Source: Rhexocercosporidium sp. MPI-PUGE-AT-0058 (taxonomy: Eukaryota; Ascomycota; Leotiomycetes; Helotiales). Taken from it: 64,000 nucleotides of DNA. The stretch is from the NCBI GenBank assembly GCA_020746875.1, contig JAGTJL010000021.1:186001-250000 (forward strand), read 5' to 3'. Positions 12,452-23,386 of the stretch are shown piece by piece. The notes beneath the pieces are model-generated. The model was not told the DNA's origin. It made no database searches and worked only from the letters and a program-made list of their open reading frames with translations. Position numbers and translations under genes: made by a program. Positions within the stretch are counted from its first letter, which is position 1. Every line of letters starts with the position of its first letter.

Positions 12452-13513
12452 TCATTCATGAGGCGGCTCGGAACGTTTGTTTATCTGCCGGTTGACCACT
12501 GGGTCTATCTTAGATAACTCGAATTTTAAATGAATCTTTGGGGGTCTGGGAGCTGCTGTAACGTAAGGGAGCTCCTCGTAAGTTGCTGTCTGGGGGACTC
12601 GGCGGAGATGACCCAGGTTGAGAGTGCTTTGGAGAGTGACACCGGCAGGAATGGTGAGAGCTGGGTCCGATGATGGCTCGATAATTGGAACTGGTGTGGC
12701 TTCCAATTGTACATCTCGGTTCCATGGGACTCCTACGTTGGAGCAGGTGATAGTATGGCTAGACTCAACGGCAATGAAGTCAATATCGAATCCATTCTCG
12801 TCCTTTTGATTTACGATCTCGAGGCCTGAGGGGTAGAAAGGAATGCATTCTCCCGTCTCCTTGTAGAACTATTGGCGAGCAGGAGCATGGCATAGGGTGT
12901 CCTTGAACATCGACCACTGTGACGCTATTTCGTTCGCAGGTCCAGAACTGCCTGGGAAGAAAAAGTCCGACAGACGAGCACTGAAACCTTTCGCGAATCG
13001 ACCGTCGTTGCTCATCCAGAAGCAGGGTGGTTTGTATGATGTTGTTAGGCCCGGGAATTGAGCTGTGCTTGGGTACCATGCCATATCACAATGTTGGGTA
13101 GTTGCTTCATTCCAAGTCCGAAAGTCGTAACCAGTGGACGATGAGGATGTGGTAGTAAACCAGGCTACGCACACTGCATCCGAACCAGTTGCATACAGTT
13201 GGATATACTCGGGAGTGACCGAAGTAAGTCCCCCTTCTTCGCCCCCGATCGAGAGCTGTAAAGATCCTCCATCGACAATCGTGGTGTCTGCTCCAGAACC
13301 GAAACCAAGAAACTTCTCGTTCACATCATAAACAGAAGCAGACGGTGCATTTCCTCCCAGGCTACCGTCAGGGGCAATGCTGTTTGTTGCACCGACGCAA
13401 ATGTTGACGATGATCTTTTCCGGTACGGGAGCGGCAAACATGTCCGTGAGTGCTGGAAGCGACGCAATACCAGTGAGTCCTAGCACTACGATGCTGATTG
13501 CCGTTCCCGCCAT
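12452..13513 (-). CDS. Secreted or membrane-anchored hypothetical protein with one in-frame UAG
   Basis: The frame opens at ATG 13513 with a hydrophobic segment (MAGTAISIVVLGLTGIASLP) and runs to a TAG at 12871-12869 after 214 residues. The same frame then continues without further damage for 139 codons to TGA at 12452. The part before the stop has NICVGATNS, GGNAPSASVYDV, YIQLYATGSDAVC and HCDMAWYPS, features I recognise from a common family of uncharacterised ascomycete surface proteins. The part after the stop (YKETGECIPFYPSG) resembles the C-terminal section of the same family. No intron with acceptable GT and AG sites removes the TAG. It may be a recent nonsense mutation, a readthrough or edited codon, or a sequence error. 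Upstream in-frame sequence to 13771 exists but has stretches of low-complexity lysine. Confidence 0.65.
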
Positions 13514-14712
13514 GTTGAGTGCCGTCACAGGAGTGAGATTGGATTGAGGAGTTTGTCTTGTGGTGGTGAAAGTATGACCCTCCAGAAGGGAAAGTGGTGT
13601 CTTTGACAGGTAAAAAAGTAGTAGTAGAGATGTAGGAATGAGTTGAGATTTGGACTCGCCGTCTTTTTTTTTTTTAAAGAAAATAGGTAAAACTGTCAAA
13701 ACTTTACGAGAACACGCACCGAATTGAAGGCAGGAGAATACACCGGCGAGCAGAAAGCATTTTATATCCATCTTCTGAGTCTGGTGCTAAAGACAGAGCA
13801 AAGCTGGGTGTGTTGGAAAGACCAACAAAGCTGCAAAGCCACACCACGAGGCCGGCAGGTGTTTATTCGAGGATCAGAGGACAAAAGGAATCTATTATTG
13901 TAATATAAATATATGCAAGGTGATTGTTGGGATTTTGACTTGTCTCATCGGCGAAGCAAGATGGGATTAGTGGCTACAGCTTACATGGAGGTGGTGTTTC
14001 AGTAGGCGCAAGTTCCGCCATGGTCGCATAGAGGCTGCTCGCTTAGATTTGTCTGGCCTCATCAACCAAATACCGCAACCAGTTCGAAATATACATGGCT
14101 CTCGCTCATTGCCTATGAATTGACTAAGAGTCTGCCTTACTGATTTACCACACCCTTGCTATGCTAGTTAGGATGTTCCTTCTCGGAGACCTAGACATCC
14201 GGACTATTACTGACATCGGCCAGGCCATACCACGAACCTATTTCAACTGTCCATGAACGACTCTTTGAACTAATCTGAGATAGCTAACACGAACTACTCG
14301 TGTCGGCGCGTATCTGTTGGCAAAATCTCTGCTGGAGAGACAAAGTAAACTTCGGTGTATCTTTCATAATATAGACCTCAACTCATATGTATCTTCGTGT
14401 CGACCAGGGATAAACTCCTGATAAACATCACCTTCATCTGCATTTGACAATTATACAGTTCAGAAAAAGACTTATACAATAGTACTATACGTATCTATTT
14501 TACGCTCGGAAATCTCGGATGTTCGTCTGGTGAATCACGGTTCCAACCTTTCTTGCTTAGCTACTTTTCATCAGCTTCCTCTCTCTTGTTTGAGAGTATC
14601 TTCCGTTCTAGAGCTTCCTTAACAGAACACTTTCCTCATTTCTTCCACACTTCACGAACTTCGTCAGAGGGTTTCAACACTCCACTGTGTTATCAGATAG
14701 GTCGGTATCATC
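13514..14712. other. Intergenic between divergent damaged genes
   Basis: Separates the minus-strand 12452-13513 gene and the plus-strand 14713 gene. Contains a short A/T homopolymer stretch near 13667-13682. Nothing else is supported. Confidence 0.5.
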
Positions 14713-16102
14713 ATGAAGTGCAACGCTGTTCCCATAGCTCTCCTGCTTCTAACAGTCATAAACCTCTGCCTGGGGAGAGCAATCCCGGGACGAGGAAGAT
14801 CTGATCCGGCTCCGGACTACTCAATGGTATTCACACAGGTACGTTATGGTTTCCAATTTTGATACACTGATCAACTGACATGACTTTATTTTGGAAGGAC
14901 TTGGCAGTGGAATTGCATGCTTTGGCGAACTGGAGGGAGAAGCTTTTCGATCTTTGAAGAAGCGTACCCTGCCAAAGCTCAAGCCAACAGATGTTGAACC
15001 ATCTCCAGGTGGTATCCCGAAGGGTGGGCAAGCAGGCAACGGGCAGTCGGAAGGAAGTGGCCAGCGTGGCGATGGCCAACAAGCACCCAGTACGCAACAT
15101 GGTGGGGATGAAGCAACAATGCCTGAGCCCCCGCCGCCAGCAGCACTGAAGCCAGCTCCGGATCTAGCAGCAGCACCACCTCCATCACAAGTGGAACAGA
15201 AATTTCTTGCCGCAAAGCCAGCCGGATTGAACAAAGATGATCTGACATTGTGGAAGGCCATGGACGACACTCCTATGGGCATTGGCGAGATCGATTAAAT
15301 GATGTTATGGACTGGAGATGTGGCAAAACTCGACATTCCACAGATTCAAAAGTTCTTGTCCCAAATAAATCTAGATGTCGACAGAAATTTTGTGTCGAGT
15401 TAGGCAGATTCGTTCAAGGTTTGGGATCCGGCTTTTGACTCATATGTGGCTGCTAGAGGTCCAAGTTAGAAATCGGATGCAATATTTTCGATTAAGTTTG
15501 CTAAAGAATGCGCAAATCAGCCTCAGCCAGTTCATGTACTGTACGAATCAGCAGATTCAGAAAACCTGCCCCGTAATACTTGGTTGACTCTGGCAGAGTT
15601 GGGCGTCGTCACTGGTCCTGGGTCTAAAGTGCCAGTTGTCTACAGATGGGATAAGGATACTATTGGGGGAGCAATCATTGCTGGAGAGACACCAAATGAC
15701 AACGTGTTGTGGAAAGCTGGGGACCCCCCTTTAGCACCTTCGTTGGCAGATCTTTCGAAGGACCCCAAGGATCCAGGTATATATGATCCACTCACCGGTA
15801 CTTGGTTTCCTGTTATCAGTCTCCCCGATGTCCCGCTAGTTGGTGTCTCGCCGGGAACCGTTGCTCCTGAAGTGGTCACCGGTCCTGTTTCAAATCCCAG
15901 GATCCCTGGGAGTTTCACGCCCGAAATCATCACGGAACCTACGAACAACCCTGGCAATCCAGTCAATCAAGCTGATTCTAGCACTCACTCGCCCCTAGAA
16001 CCTGAGCGAGTGCTTGGCGATGGTGACACAAGCTCAACATCAGGCTCTGAGTCCGGAGGATGTCTGCCTTGTGTGGGGAGGCCCAGTTGTGTTTTCATGT
16101 AA
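14713..16102 (+). pseudogene. Degenerate gene for a secreted protein
   Basis: Exon 1 (14713-14838) encodes a clear signal peptide (MKCNAVPIALLLLTVINLCLG) and ends at a GTACGT donor; the acceptor is at 14897. The next frame (DLAVELHALANWREKLF) hits TGA after 19 codons, while the long ORF from 14891 continues in another frame with LKKRTLPKLKP and a Gly/Gln/Pro-rich linker, which implies a frameshift near 14950. From there one frame runs to 16102 through three in-frame stops (TAA 15296, TAG near 15398, TAG near 15470). The sequence between the stops still reads as protein (DIPQIQKFLSQI, ADSFKVWDPAFDSYVAARG, IKFAKECANQ), and after them WLTLAELGVV, VPVVYRWDKDTIGG and a Pro/Thr/Gly-rich tail follow. 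The three stops could each come from a CAA or CAG codon by C-to-T change. The family is not recognised. Confidence 0.65.
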
Positions 16103-16618
16103 TTTGTTGAATTTGTTCTCAAACTCTTGCATCTATTTATACTCCTGATAGTATTGGGTTCTTTTGTGTTATAGCGTTCATATCATTCACAAGTTTACGA
16201 TTCCCCTTTTGTCTGTCTTCTGGAAAATCATCATTGTTTAGAATCTTATCTACTCAATACATTGATTTTTGTTCCAGAAATTTTCGAATGAATAGACTTT
16301 AAAGTTGTACAGTTCCAAGAAGTAGGCGTCTTTTCATGCTATCAGTCATGCTCTACCTATTCTTTCGGACTGCCAGTAGAGTAAGGTGAGCAACAGTCGC
16401 TTCTATATCCTGCTGTGGAGATTTCTCAAATTCATCACGCGATTCTGATTACTATCGAGATAAGGCTTTTTAGCCTCTTTTATGTCCTAGCAGAAGAATG
16501 GTGGCGCCATATCTAGACTTTCCGAGTTCTTGTATATACAGCCACCACAAGAACCTTAATCTCGAGATAAGTCTTCCCGCCATGGCTAAATGAAGCGGAC
16601 CTTCACATGATCCAATAC
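16103..16618. other. Intergenic between two relics
   Basis: AT-rich, with no ORF worth keeping. Confidence 0.5.
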
Positions 16619-17689
16619 CTAGTGGTAAGGGAAGTCTAACCGCCAAACTTCCCTTAGGTTCTCGATTCTGCTAAATTTCTGGAAACTACACGAGGAGTGC
16701 TCATCGTAGATCACAAACCAGCCACAGGCATAACCGCTTCTGACTATTGGCCAGGCATGCTTCAACGTTCCATTCTCGCAAGGACAGGTTGAAAAGTTGG
16801 ACGGTTCCTTTTCCGACGAGCGATGGCCATCAAGTCCATAAGTGGAGGAAGCTGGCAGGCCGGCAATATACAAGGTCTCCATCAAAGTGAAAAGTGACAG
16901 GAAATTCCGAACCGGATCTTTCTTCTCGCATTCCTCGCAAATGATTCCTTTACAAGCATTTCTACAAGACTATTTCCCATTGCGCAGAATAAGATGGCCA
17001 GGTGAGTCCCAGCATTGCAGCTTCTCGACCGCGAGACCAACATGGCGGATTTGGAAAAGTTTTCGACTAGGCAGCCACTGACTTGGACGATCTTAGTCAC
17101 GAAGGCTTGGTCGGATAAGTTGGCATTGAAAACCACGATGTCGTTCATGGCATTGAAGCGAAGTGTATAACTAGGATAGCCCTCTGCATCAAGTCTCCAT
17201 CGCGTCCTCCATAAGCCACCAATTCCCCAATCTGGGTGCAACACGTGAAAACTTCAGCGTATCTGGAAACATTTCCAGTACGACCTGTCGAGCTTCAACA
17301 CAAGTCTCGGAGGCCGTTCGTCGTAAGATTGTCGTTCTCGCGAGTGGCTCTATGTAGCTCCATTTTGATGGTTCTCCGTGGTCTTGGAAGCCTTTGGCGG
17401 GTTGGAGGAATATCTTGTCGGTTGGCTTCACCAACCCCAGGGGGGTGCCTCGCACATTGTGTCGAAGTGGGTAGCGAAGATCGAATCGTTACATCTGTGG
17501 CATTTCGTCTTCAAGCTAGTGAGCCCAAATCTTAAGGCGGAGCTCTGCGGCCAGTCTAGAGTAGGGATGGAAGGTATCGTGAAGATCTTCCGCTGGCCGT
17601 TGAGGGTCCGACACCTCAATTTGGGATACAATTATCTCTTGCGTTCTAGTATCAAGCTTCGTAGACATTCGAAGCATTTTTTCTATCAT
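16619..17689 (-). pseudogene. 2EXR-type (F-box-like) protein relic
   Basis: Starting at ATG 17689, the frame contains FHPYSRLAAELRLKIWAH, which matches the opening motif of the fungal 2EXR family (short F..L..ELRLKIW segment). A TAG and a TAA follow within 15 codons, the same frame then gives RGTPLGLVKP and ASETCVEARQVVLEMFP, and stops near 17189. The continuation is in another frame (about 17244-16882: LRFNAMNDIVVFNANL) and then a third (about 16885-16619). At least two stops and two frameshifts make it non-functional. 2EXR genes are numerous in plant-associated ascomycetes and their role is largely unknown. Confidence 0.6.
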
Positions 17690-18172
17690 TTTCCAAGAGA
17701 TTGCTGTATTGAAACGGCTAAGCCGGTAGATAGTGTATGCGATTGCGGAATGGGCTGCTTGAATAGATCAAGAAGAGGTCGTTACTTTGGCTGGGAGTAT
17801 GTAAGGCGGTTTTTATTTCGGGATATTATTCTATCAGTGCTGCAAGCGTGTATAATGTGGCAGTGCAAAGACGAGGCACATCTCTAATTGTAAGCTACGC
17901 GCCCAGGCGCCCAGGCAGATTGAGGGTCGCATATGCGCGACCAAAACATCAGGACATCACCAACATCAAGGGAATTTTGACGAACGATGGCTCTACGGTC
18001 CCCAAATACTTCTGAAGGGGCTTTTAAGATGTTGTGAGATGTCGACTTCTATCATTTCATTCTATCTCGAAGATGAAACAACTCTTTTGGGCTGTAGTCT
18101 CAAAGATCCGAGGGAAAAGAGGACTACCAAACTTCTCATACTTCTCTAAAGATCTACAACATGACAACCCCT
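17690..18172. other. Intergenic downstream of the P450
   Basis: 483 bases upstream of the 2EXR relic and downstream of the P450 stop. Nothing supported. Confidence 0.5.
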
Positions 18173-20041
18173 TCACTTCTTCTGATACCAATCGCTTAGC
18201 TTGTATTTAGTCTCGCCGTTGTACCCAGATAGCCTCTGCATCGCCTCTTCTCCCTCCCTGATAATGGTTTTGCGAATCTCGGGGGATCTGGGGAGAATCT
18301 GACACCTGAAAGGATTCGGCCTCATGTTCAACCCGTTTCTATGCAGAAGTCAACACGGAATTTTGAGGATGGATAGCTGAAAGAAACTTACGTGTAGTCA
18401 AATATGTCCACAGGGATTTCTTTTCCACTGCTATCCCTCGCTTTTCTGATATTAAATGCCCACAAAAGACGGGCTACTGTCATGAAAGTCCCTTGCTCCG
18501 CTAGCCCCTGGCCACTACAGACACGTCTACCCCATCCGAATGTCATGTAGCCCCTTTCATTTGGAAATGGCCTGGATTCTTGGGTATCTTTCAAATATCG
18601 AGATGGATTAAAACGATCTGGGTCGGGGAAATCTCGCTCGTTGTGATGGATGGCCCAGACATTACCTTGGACCCAAGTTCCTTTTGGTATCAGCCAGCCC
18701 TAATCTTGGTTAGCCGCTGATTTTCGAAAGCTCGAAATACTCACTTTGTATTCATCGTCTTGGATGGGTGCATGCGGCTGTCCACCAATGATAGCAACGG
18801 ATCTCCACCGAAAGACCTCCTTAACAAATGCCTTGATATACGGCAAATTCGGCTCATCATCCATAGTCGGGCTCCTCTCAGAACCAATGACTCTATCAAG
18901 TTCTTCCCACGCTTTGGGAAGTACTTCTGGGAAAGCACAACAAGCAAGGACGAATGTCACCAGCGTCGAACTTGAGGTGTCGCTTCCAGCACCAAACAGA
19001 TTCCCTGTCAGAGCTGCGATTTCTTCTGGCCTCAGATTGTACTGTGGTGCCTCTTCAAACAGCTTCTTGACATAACATTGGGGCTGCTCGGGGTTGTTGT
19101 TCGCTTCTTCAGCTAGTGAGTAATAGAAGCCTCCACCTCTGGCATTTCTCCGTCCAAGGCCATGTTTCCAGGGCGCAATGGAAGTAGGAAACTTAGCCAG
19201 AACTATTTGAGTATGTCAATTTCGATTTGACAGAGTTCGCGAATATATTCAAAACTCACAAGGAAAAGTCTCCATAAGCATAGGAAAAGTCTTCCCGGGC
19301 ACATTCAATTCAGCAGCCCTCTGCATGACAGCCAAAACCTCGCTAATAATCGGGTCTTTGGTACTCGAAATCCTCCTTCCAAACCCAATGATCGAGACGA
19401 CGCTTGCAGCGTAGCGTTCAAAATGCTTCTCATAATCTTCCGGGGTTTGCAAGATATTGTATGCGACGAGCATGCTTTCATCATTTTGGAAGCCACGGTA
19501 ATTGCGCACTTGCTGGAGACCAACGCCCATGTGAGTAAGCTTGCGGTGGACTCGCCATCGAGGACCATAATACATCGACACGAGATTTGTCTGTCCAGGA
19601 CCCAGTTCCCCGAAAACGACCATGCGTGGACGAGAGGCGTAGATCCCAGCTCGTTTATCGAGGAGTTCAGAAGCAGCCCATGCGTCACAGATCCAAACAG
19701 TTGGGTTGCGACCAATCCAGAAAGTGATCACATTAGTGTTGTAGCCTTTGGCCACTTCTTCAAAATAGATCCAAGGCTTGCAATCAGGGAGGAGGTGTGT
19801 GTTTCCAATAATCGGGAGAGGAAAGGGTCCAGGTGGCTGCCACGGGTGAGCTTCAACCATTTCTCTTATTCCGAGACCTTACCATTTTGAAGTGAAGATA
19901 TATCATGTGTGCATAATCCACGGCCAAGATCGCAATCCCAACTCCCAGCACCGCCAATACCACGTTCGTGGCTCCATATCTTGCTATTACTGCTTGACTC
20001 TGAGTCCATATCGCACCCGAAGACGAAGAACCCGAGATCAT
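18173..20041 (-). CDS. Cytochrome P450 monooxygenase (microsomal, class II)
   Basis: Five exons: 20041-19883, 19836-19260, 19202-18745, 18699-18392 and 18338-18173. All joins keep frame and give 555 aa. Residues 1-53 contain a membrane anchor (VVLAVLGVGIAILAV). The proline hinge PPGPFPLPIIGN is formed right after intron 1. The I-helix oxygen motif AGSDTSSST, the ExxR motif (KEVFRWRS) and the heme-binding loop FGWGRRVCSGQGLAEQG with its cysteine ligand are all intact. The C terminus ends in DWYQKK. I chose the ATG at 20041; frame upstream uses only a GTG, and the ATG at 19860 would lose the anchor. It resembles fungal P450s of the O-methylsterigmatocystin oxidoreductase group, which are common both in secondary metabolism and in aromatic or xenobiotic oxidation. 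It diverges from the adjacent MFS gene. Confidence 0.9.
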
Positions 20042-20547
20042 TGTCAACAATTCTAATACAGAATAGCCTCGAAAGCTCACCTCCTCAAGTCAGGCGGTCA
20101 GCTTCTACACATCAAGCAAATATAGCAGCATGATTTTCGGGTATCGGAACCATCACACCGTCAGTCACATGGCTGCACGTATCCCACTTTGGATATTTGC
20201 AATCGCATACCGCCGGCTGCATGTATGCATGTGGGGCCTGTCTCCCTTCTTCATTGAAGCTCTGGATAAACCCCACAGAGCTTCACAAGAGGAGATGCAA
20301 GTGTCAAGCTACCCCGCTCCCGTAATCCCTGCAAATGTTACCCTAGCCTTCGGCATTTCCGCCCAGGTATCATCCAACCACATCGATATAATCAAATTGC
20401 GGGAATGCACATGGCAGTACCTTAATCCCGGAATAATGACACGCTGGCGAGGTAGTCGTTGGTTCTCTTGAAAAGCTACATAGACGTCATGTTAGATCTT
20501 AGCATGCCTCCAAGCTCAATAGAATTCAACCCCAAGAACTAGTCAAG
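20042..20547. promoter_or_regulatory. Divergent promoter, P450 / MFS, with GTGGGG inverted pair
   Basis: Shared 506-base upstream region. GTGGGG is at 20231-20236 and CCCCAC at 20271-20276, an inverted pair fitting the SYGGRG site bound by CreA/Mig1-type C2H2 regulators. Assignment to a factor is inference. Confidence 0.4.
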
Positions 20548-22309
20548 ATGTCTTCCCACGTCACAATACCAGAGACTTCCCTATGGGCGAATCGAAAATG
20601 TCTCCTACTCTGTTGTCTCGTGTCAACAGCTAACATGCAATATGGATTTGATTCTGCAGCGATCGGAGCTCTACAAGCAATGCCTGGCTTTTTGAAAGTC
20701 TTTGGCTACGAAGATCCAACCAGTCCTCTGGGATACGGGATCGATGTGAGTATATATCCCCTATTGCATTCGAATAATTTCGTCGACTTGGAAATAACAA
20801 TCGAACAGAGTACCTTCCAACGCCTAATAACATCCCTTTTAACCCTCGGGTCCTTCCTATCGTCACTCATCGCCGGCTCATTCAGTGCATACCTTGGCCG
20901 CAAACAAGCTTTATGGCTGGCTTGCGTCCTCAATGCTGCCGCAGTTGCGATTCAAATAGCCACGACCAACAAGGGAGTTCTGTATCTGGGACGCTTCCTC
21001 CTCGGTCTCGCGAATGGATTTTTCGTAACATTCTCGAATGTTTATATGGCTGAGGCGGCACCGGCTCACTTGAGAGGTGTCATGGTCGCGTTGTTCGCTT
21101 ATTGTAAGCCATTTGTTGACTCCGTCGAGGTTCTTTTCCTGTAGCCGAGCGAAGCTGACGACAATGGAAAGGGGTAAATATTGGTTCCATCCTCGGGGCT
21201 ACGGTCGATAATTTCACGCGGGTGCACATATCGAAAGCGTCCTACCAAACCCCTCTCGGCTGTCTGTACATCGTGCCCACTATCCTCGCCATAGGTCTTT
21301 TCTTCGTTCCCGAGTCCCCGCGCTGGCTGCTACACAAAGGACGTGATTCTCAAGCCCGCGCTTCCTTGAACAAACTACGTGGCACATCTGTAGAGAGTCA
21401 ATATATCGAGCTTGAGTGGGCTGAGATGGTGCGTGGAGTCGAGGAAGAGAAGAAATTAGAGAAGAGCATCGGTTTTCTTGACATGTTCCGCGGTTCCGAT
21501 CTTCGACGAACACTTCTTTGCTATGGCATGATCGGCTGCCAGACCGCAAGTGGTATCTGGTTTCTCATCGGGTATCAGACGTACTTTTTTAGTCTGGCCG
21601 GGATTACCAAATCCTTCGAGTTCTCTGTCATGAATACTGTTATTGGATTCATCGGCGTCAATGTGGGTATGCTGTGCATCAGGCATGTCTTTGGCCGCCG
21701 TTCAATTCTCATGATCGGTGCTACGGCTTGTGGGTTATGCCAACTTGCTTCAGCGGTAGCATATACAGTTAATGCCGGCTCTACCACCACTGGGAAAGTT
21801 TTGGTTGCCTTCACGGCTATCTTTTACTTCTTCTACAACGGTTGTGTTGGTGCAGCTAGTTATCCTGTTGCGACGGAGCTGGTGAGTTCAAGATTGAGGG
21901 CTTGGACGGTGGGAACGGCAACGAGTTTAGGATATATACTAGCTTGGTTGGTGGGCTTTTGCAGTCCGTATTTCATCAATCCCGAGGACTTGAACTGGGT
22001 AAGTCTTAGTTTCTAGTTTTTAGAATGAGATATTCCCCTACGATGAAAGTAACTGACGAAATTCAGGGACCAAAATACGGGTACATCTGGGCAGGATCCA
22101 ATGCCATCTGTGTCGTGTTCTTCTTTTTCTTCATGCCTGAGATGAAAGGTCGTTCTTTGGAAGAACTAGACGAGATATTCCAAGCCAAAACACCGACTTG
22201 GAAATTCCCTCAATTCCAATGCACCATTAGAGACGAAGCTGCTTTTGACATGGCGGAGCGGACTGGAGTGAGGATTGGGAAAGGCGGGAGAAGTGAGTGG
22301 ACTGGCTGA
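20548..22309 (+). CDS. MFS transporter, sugar-porter type
   Basis: Exons 20548-20745, 20809-21103, 21172-21998 and 22067-22309 give 520 aa. The N-terminal half has MQYGFDSAAIGALQAMPGF, FSAYLGRKQALW and GRFLLGLANGFF; the central loop follows PESPRWLLHKGR, a sugar-porter hallmark; the C-terminal half has HVFGRRSILMIG and, after the last helix, PEMKGRSLEELDEIF, the PET.KGR-like signature. About 12 hydrophobic segments are visible. Relatives carry hexoses, alpha-glucosides, quinate or lactose; in this setting a plant-derived aromatic, cyclic acid or glycoside is plausible, but the substrate cannot be read from the sequence. Confidence 0.9.
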
Positions 22310-23386
22310 GAATCGAAGCGAGCTCAGAGATGAGAGTGTCTAGATCTGTGCTTAGAGAATCTTAAGGTCATTAACTCATGGAGCTAGAAGTTACTACGTT
22401 TATTTTCTAAATTCAAAACTAGGCTTAAGCTTAAGTTGATAGACTTCTGATTGTCAAATGGGAGACAGAGAGCTTGTCCAATAAAGCTGTCTAGATCTAC
22501 ACTTAAGTGTAGACTTTGCTGTGCAGAATATAAACTTCTATTTTTGTGAGAAAATCAAAGGCATGATGTGCATCAATGCTTCTACTGTAATTGCCGAATT
22601 TGTCAGAGGAGAGAAATATCATAACTTCGTCCACCCGAATGTCATTGTATGTACAACGCCATTGGACACAGCATTGTATCAAGCTTCAAACCTACAGATA
22701 AAGGGCTAGCAGCCCGATGTCCAAGCGTGTTCCAGTTCATGTTACAAAGTTTTAACAATTGACCCACGAACAAAGTCCCGGGAGATCCATCCAGTGGCTT
22801 TCATGTGGGACTTTTCCATTTCCAGCTCTGTCTCATATTCTCCTCACTTGGAAACATTAATACCAGGTCCAGCAAGTAGGTAACGAAGCACTGCGTCACC
22901 CATCAACGGCTCAGACTGTGGGGTATGCTCCCAAAGGTCGGAAAGTGGAGGGTACCCCGCAGACTCCCCGGATGGAATGACGGATCCACAGTGTAGACGT
23001 CAAGCCCCAGACTTGAAGGCATGAAATCTGGATCAGGTAACGATATACACTAATGGATATTACAAGGATCCCTAGAAATGCTGCAGAAAAAATGTAGTCA
23101 ATTGGACGATGAGGTTGCATTCCGTGAAACTAAGCTGGGAGACTGTGGCCCCACGTTTCTCGACCTCGTCCGCACGGGCACAAGCAAAAGATACCTATGT
23201 AAGGTCCCCTTTGGAAAGATCAAGTACCGTCTTCGCTCTCCCATTATTTCCAACCGTCTTTTGCCACTCCTTTTCACTTACTGAGTCTTGGCTGCGGAAT
23301 CTAGTCCCGAAGGACAATTGATTATTGTCAACATCTATCAACTGACAGCAGTGTACGCTCGAAAACTCGTAGACCCTCCAGAAGAT
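22310..23386. other. Intergenic upstream of the second MFS gene
   Basis: About 1.1 kb. A CCCCAC box is at 23149-23154, some 235 bases before the chosen ATG. Short ORFs here (for example 23078-23284) do not splice into the transporter. Confidence 0.45.

Noticed and set aside
12869..13771. 300-aa frame starting at 13771
   Set aside because: The first 86 codons include lysine runs and lack conservation-like features; the hydrophobic start at 13513 fits the family better.
20130..20471. 113-codon plus ORF in the P450/MFS intergenic region
   Set aside because: Lies in the shared promoter with no recognisable protein features.
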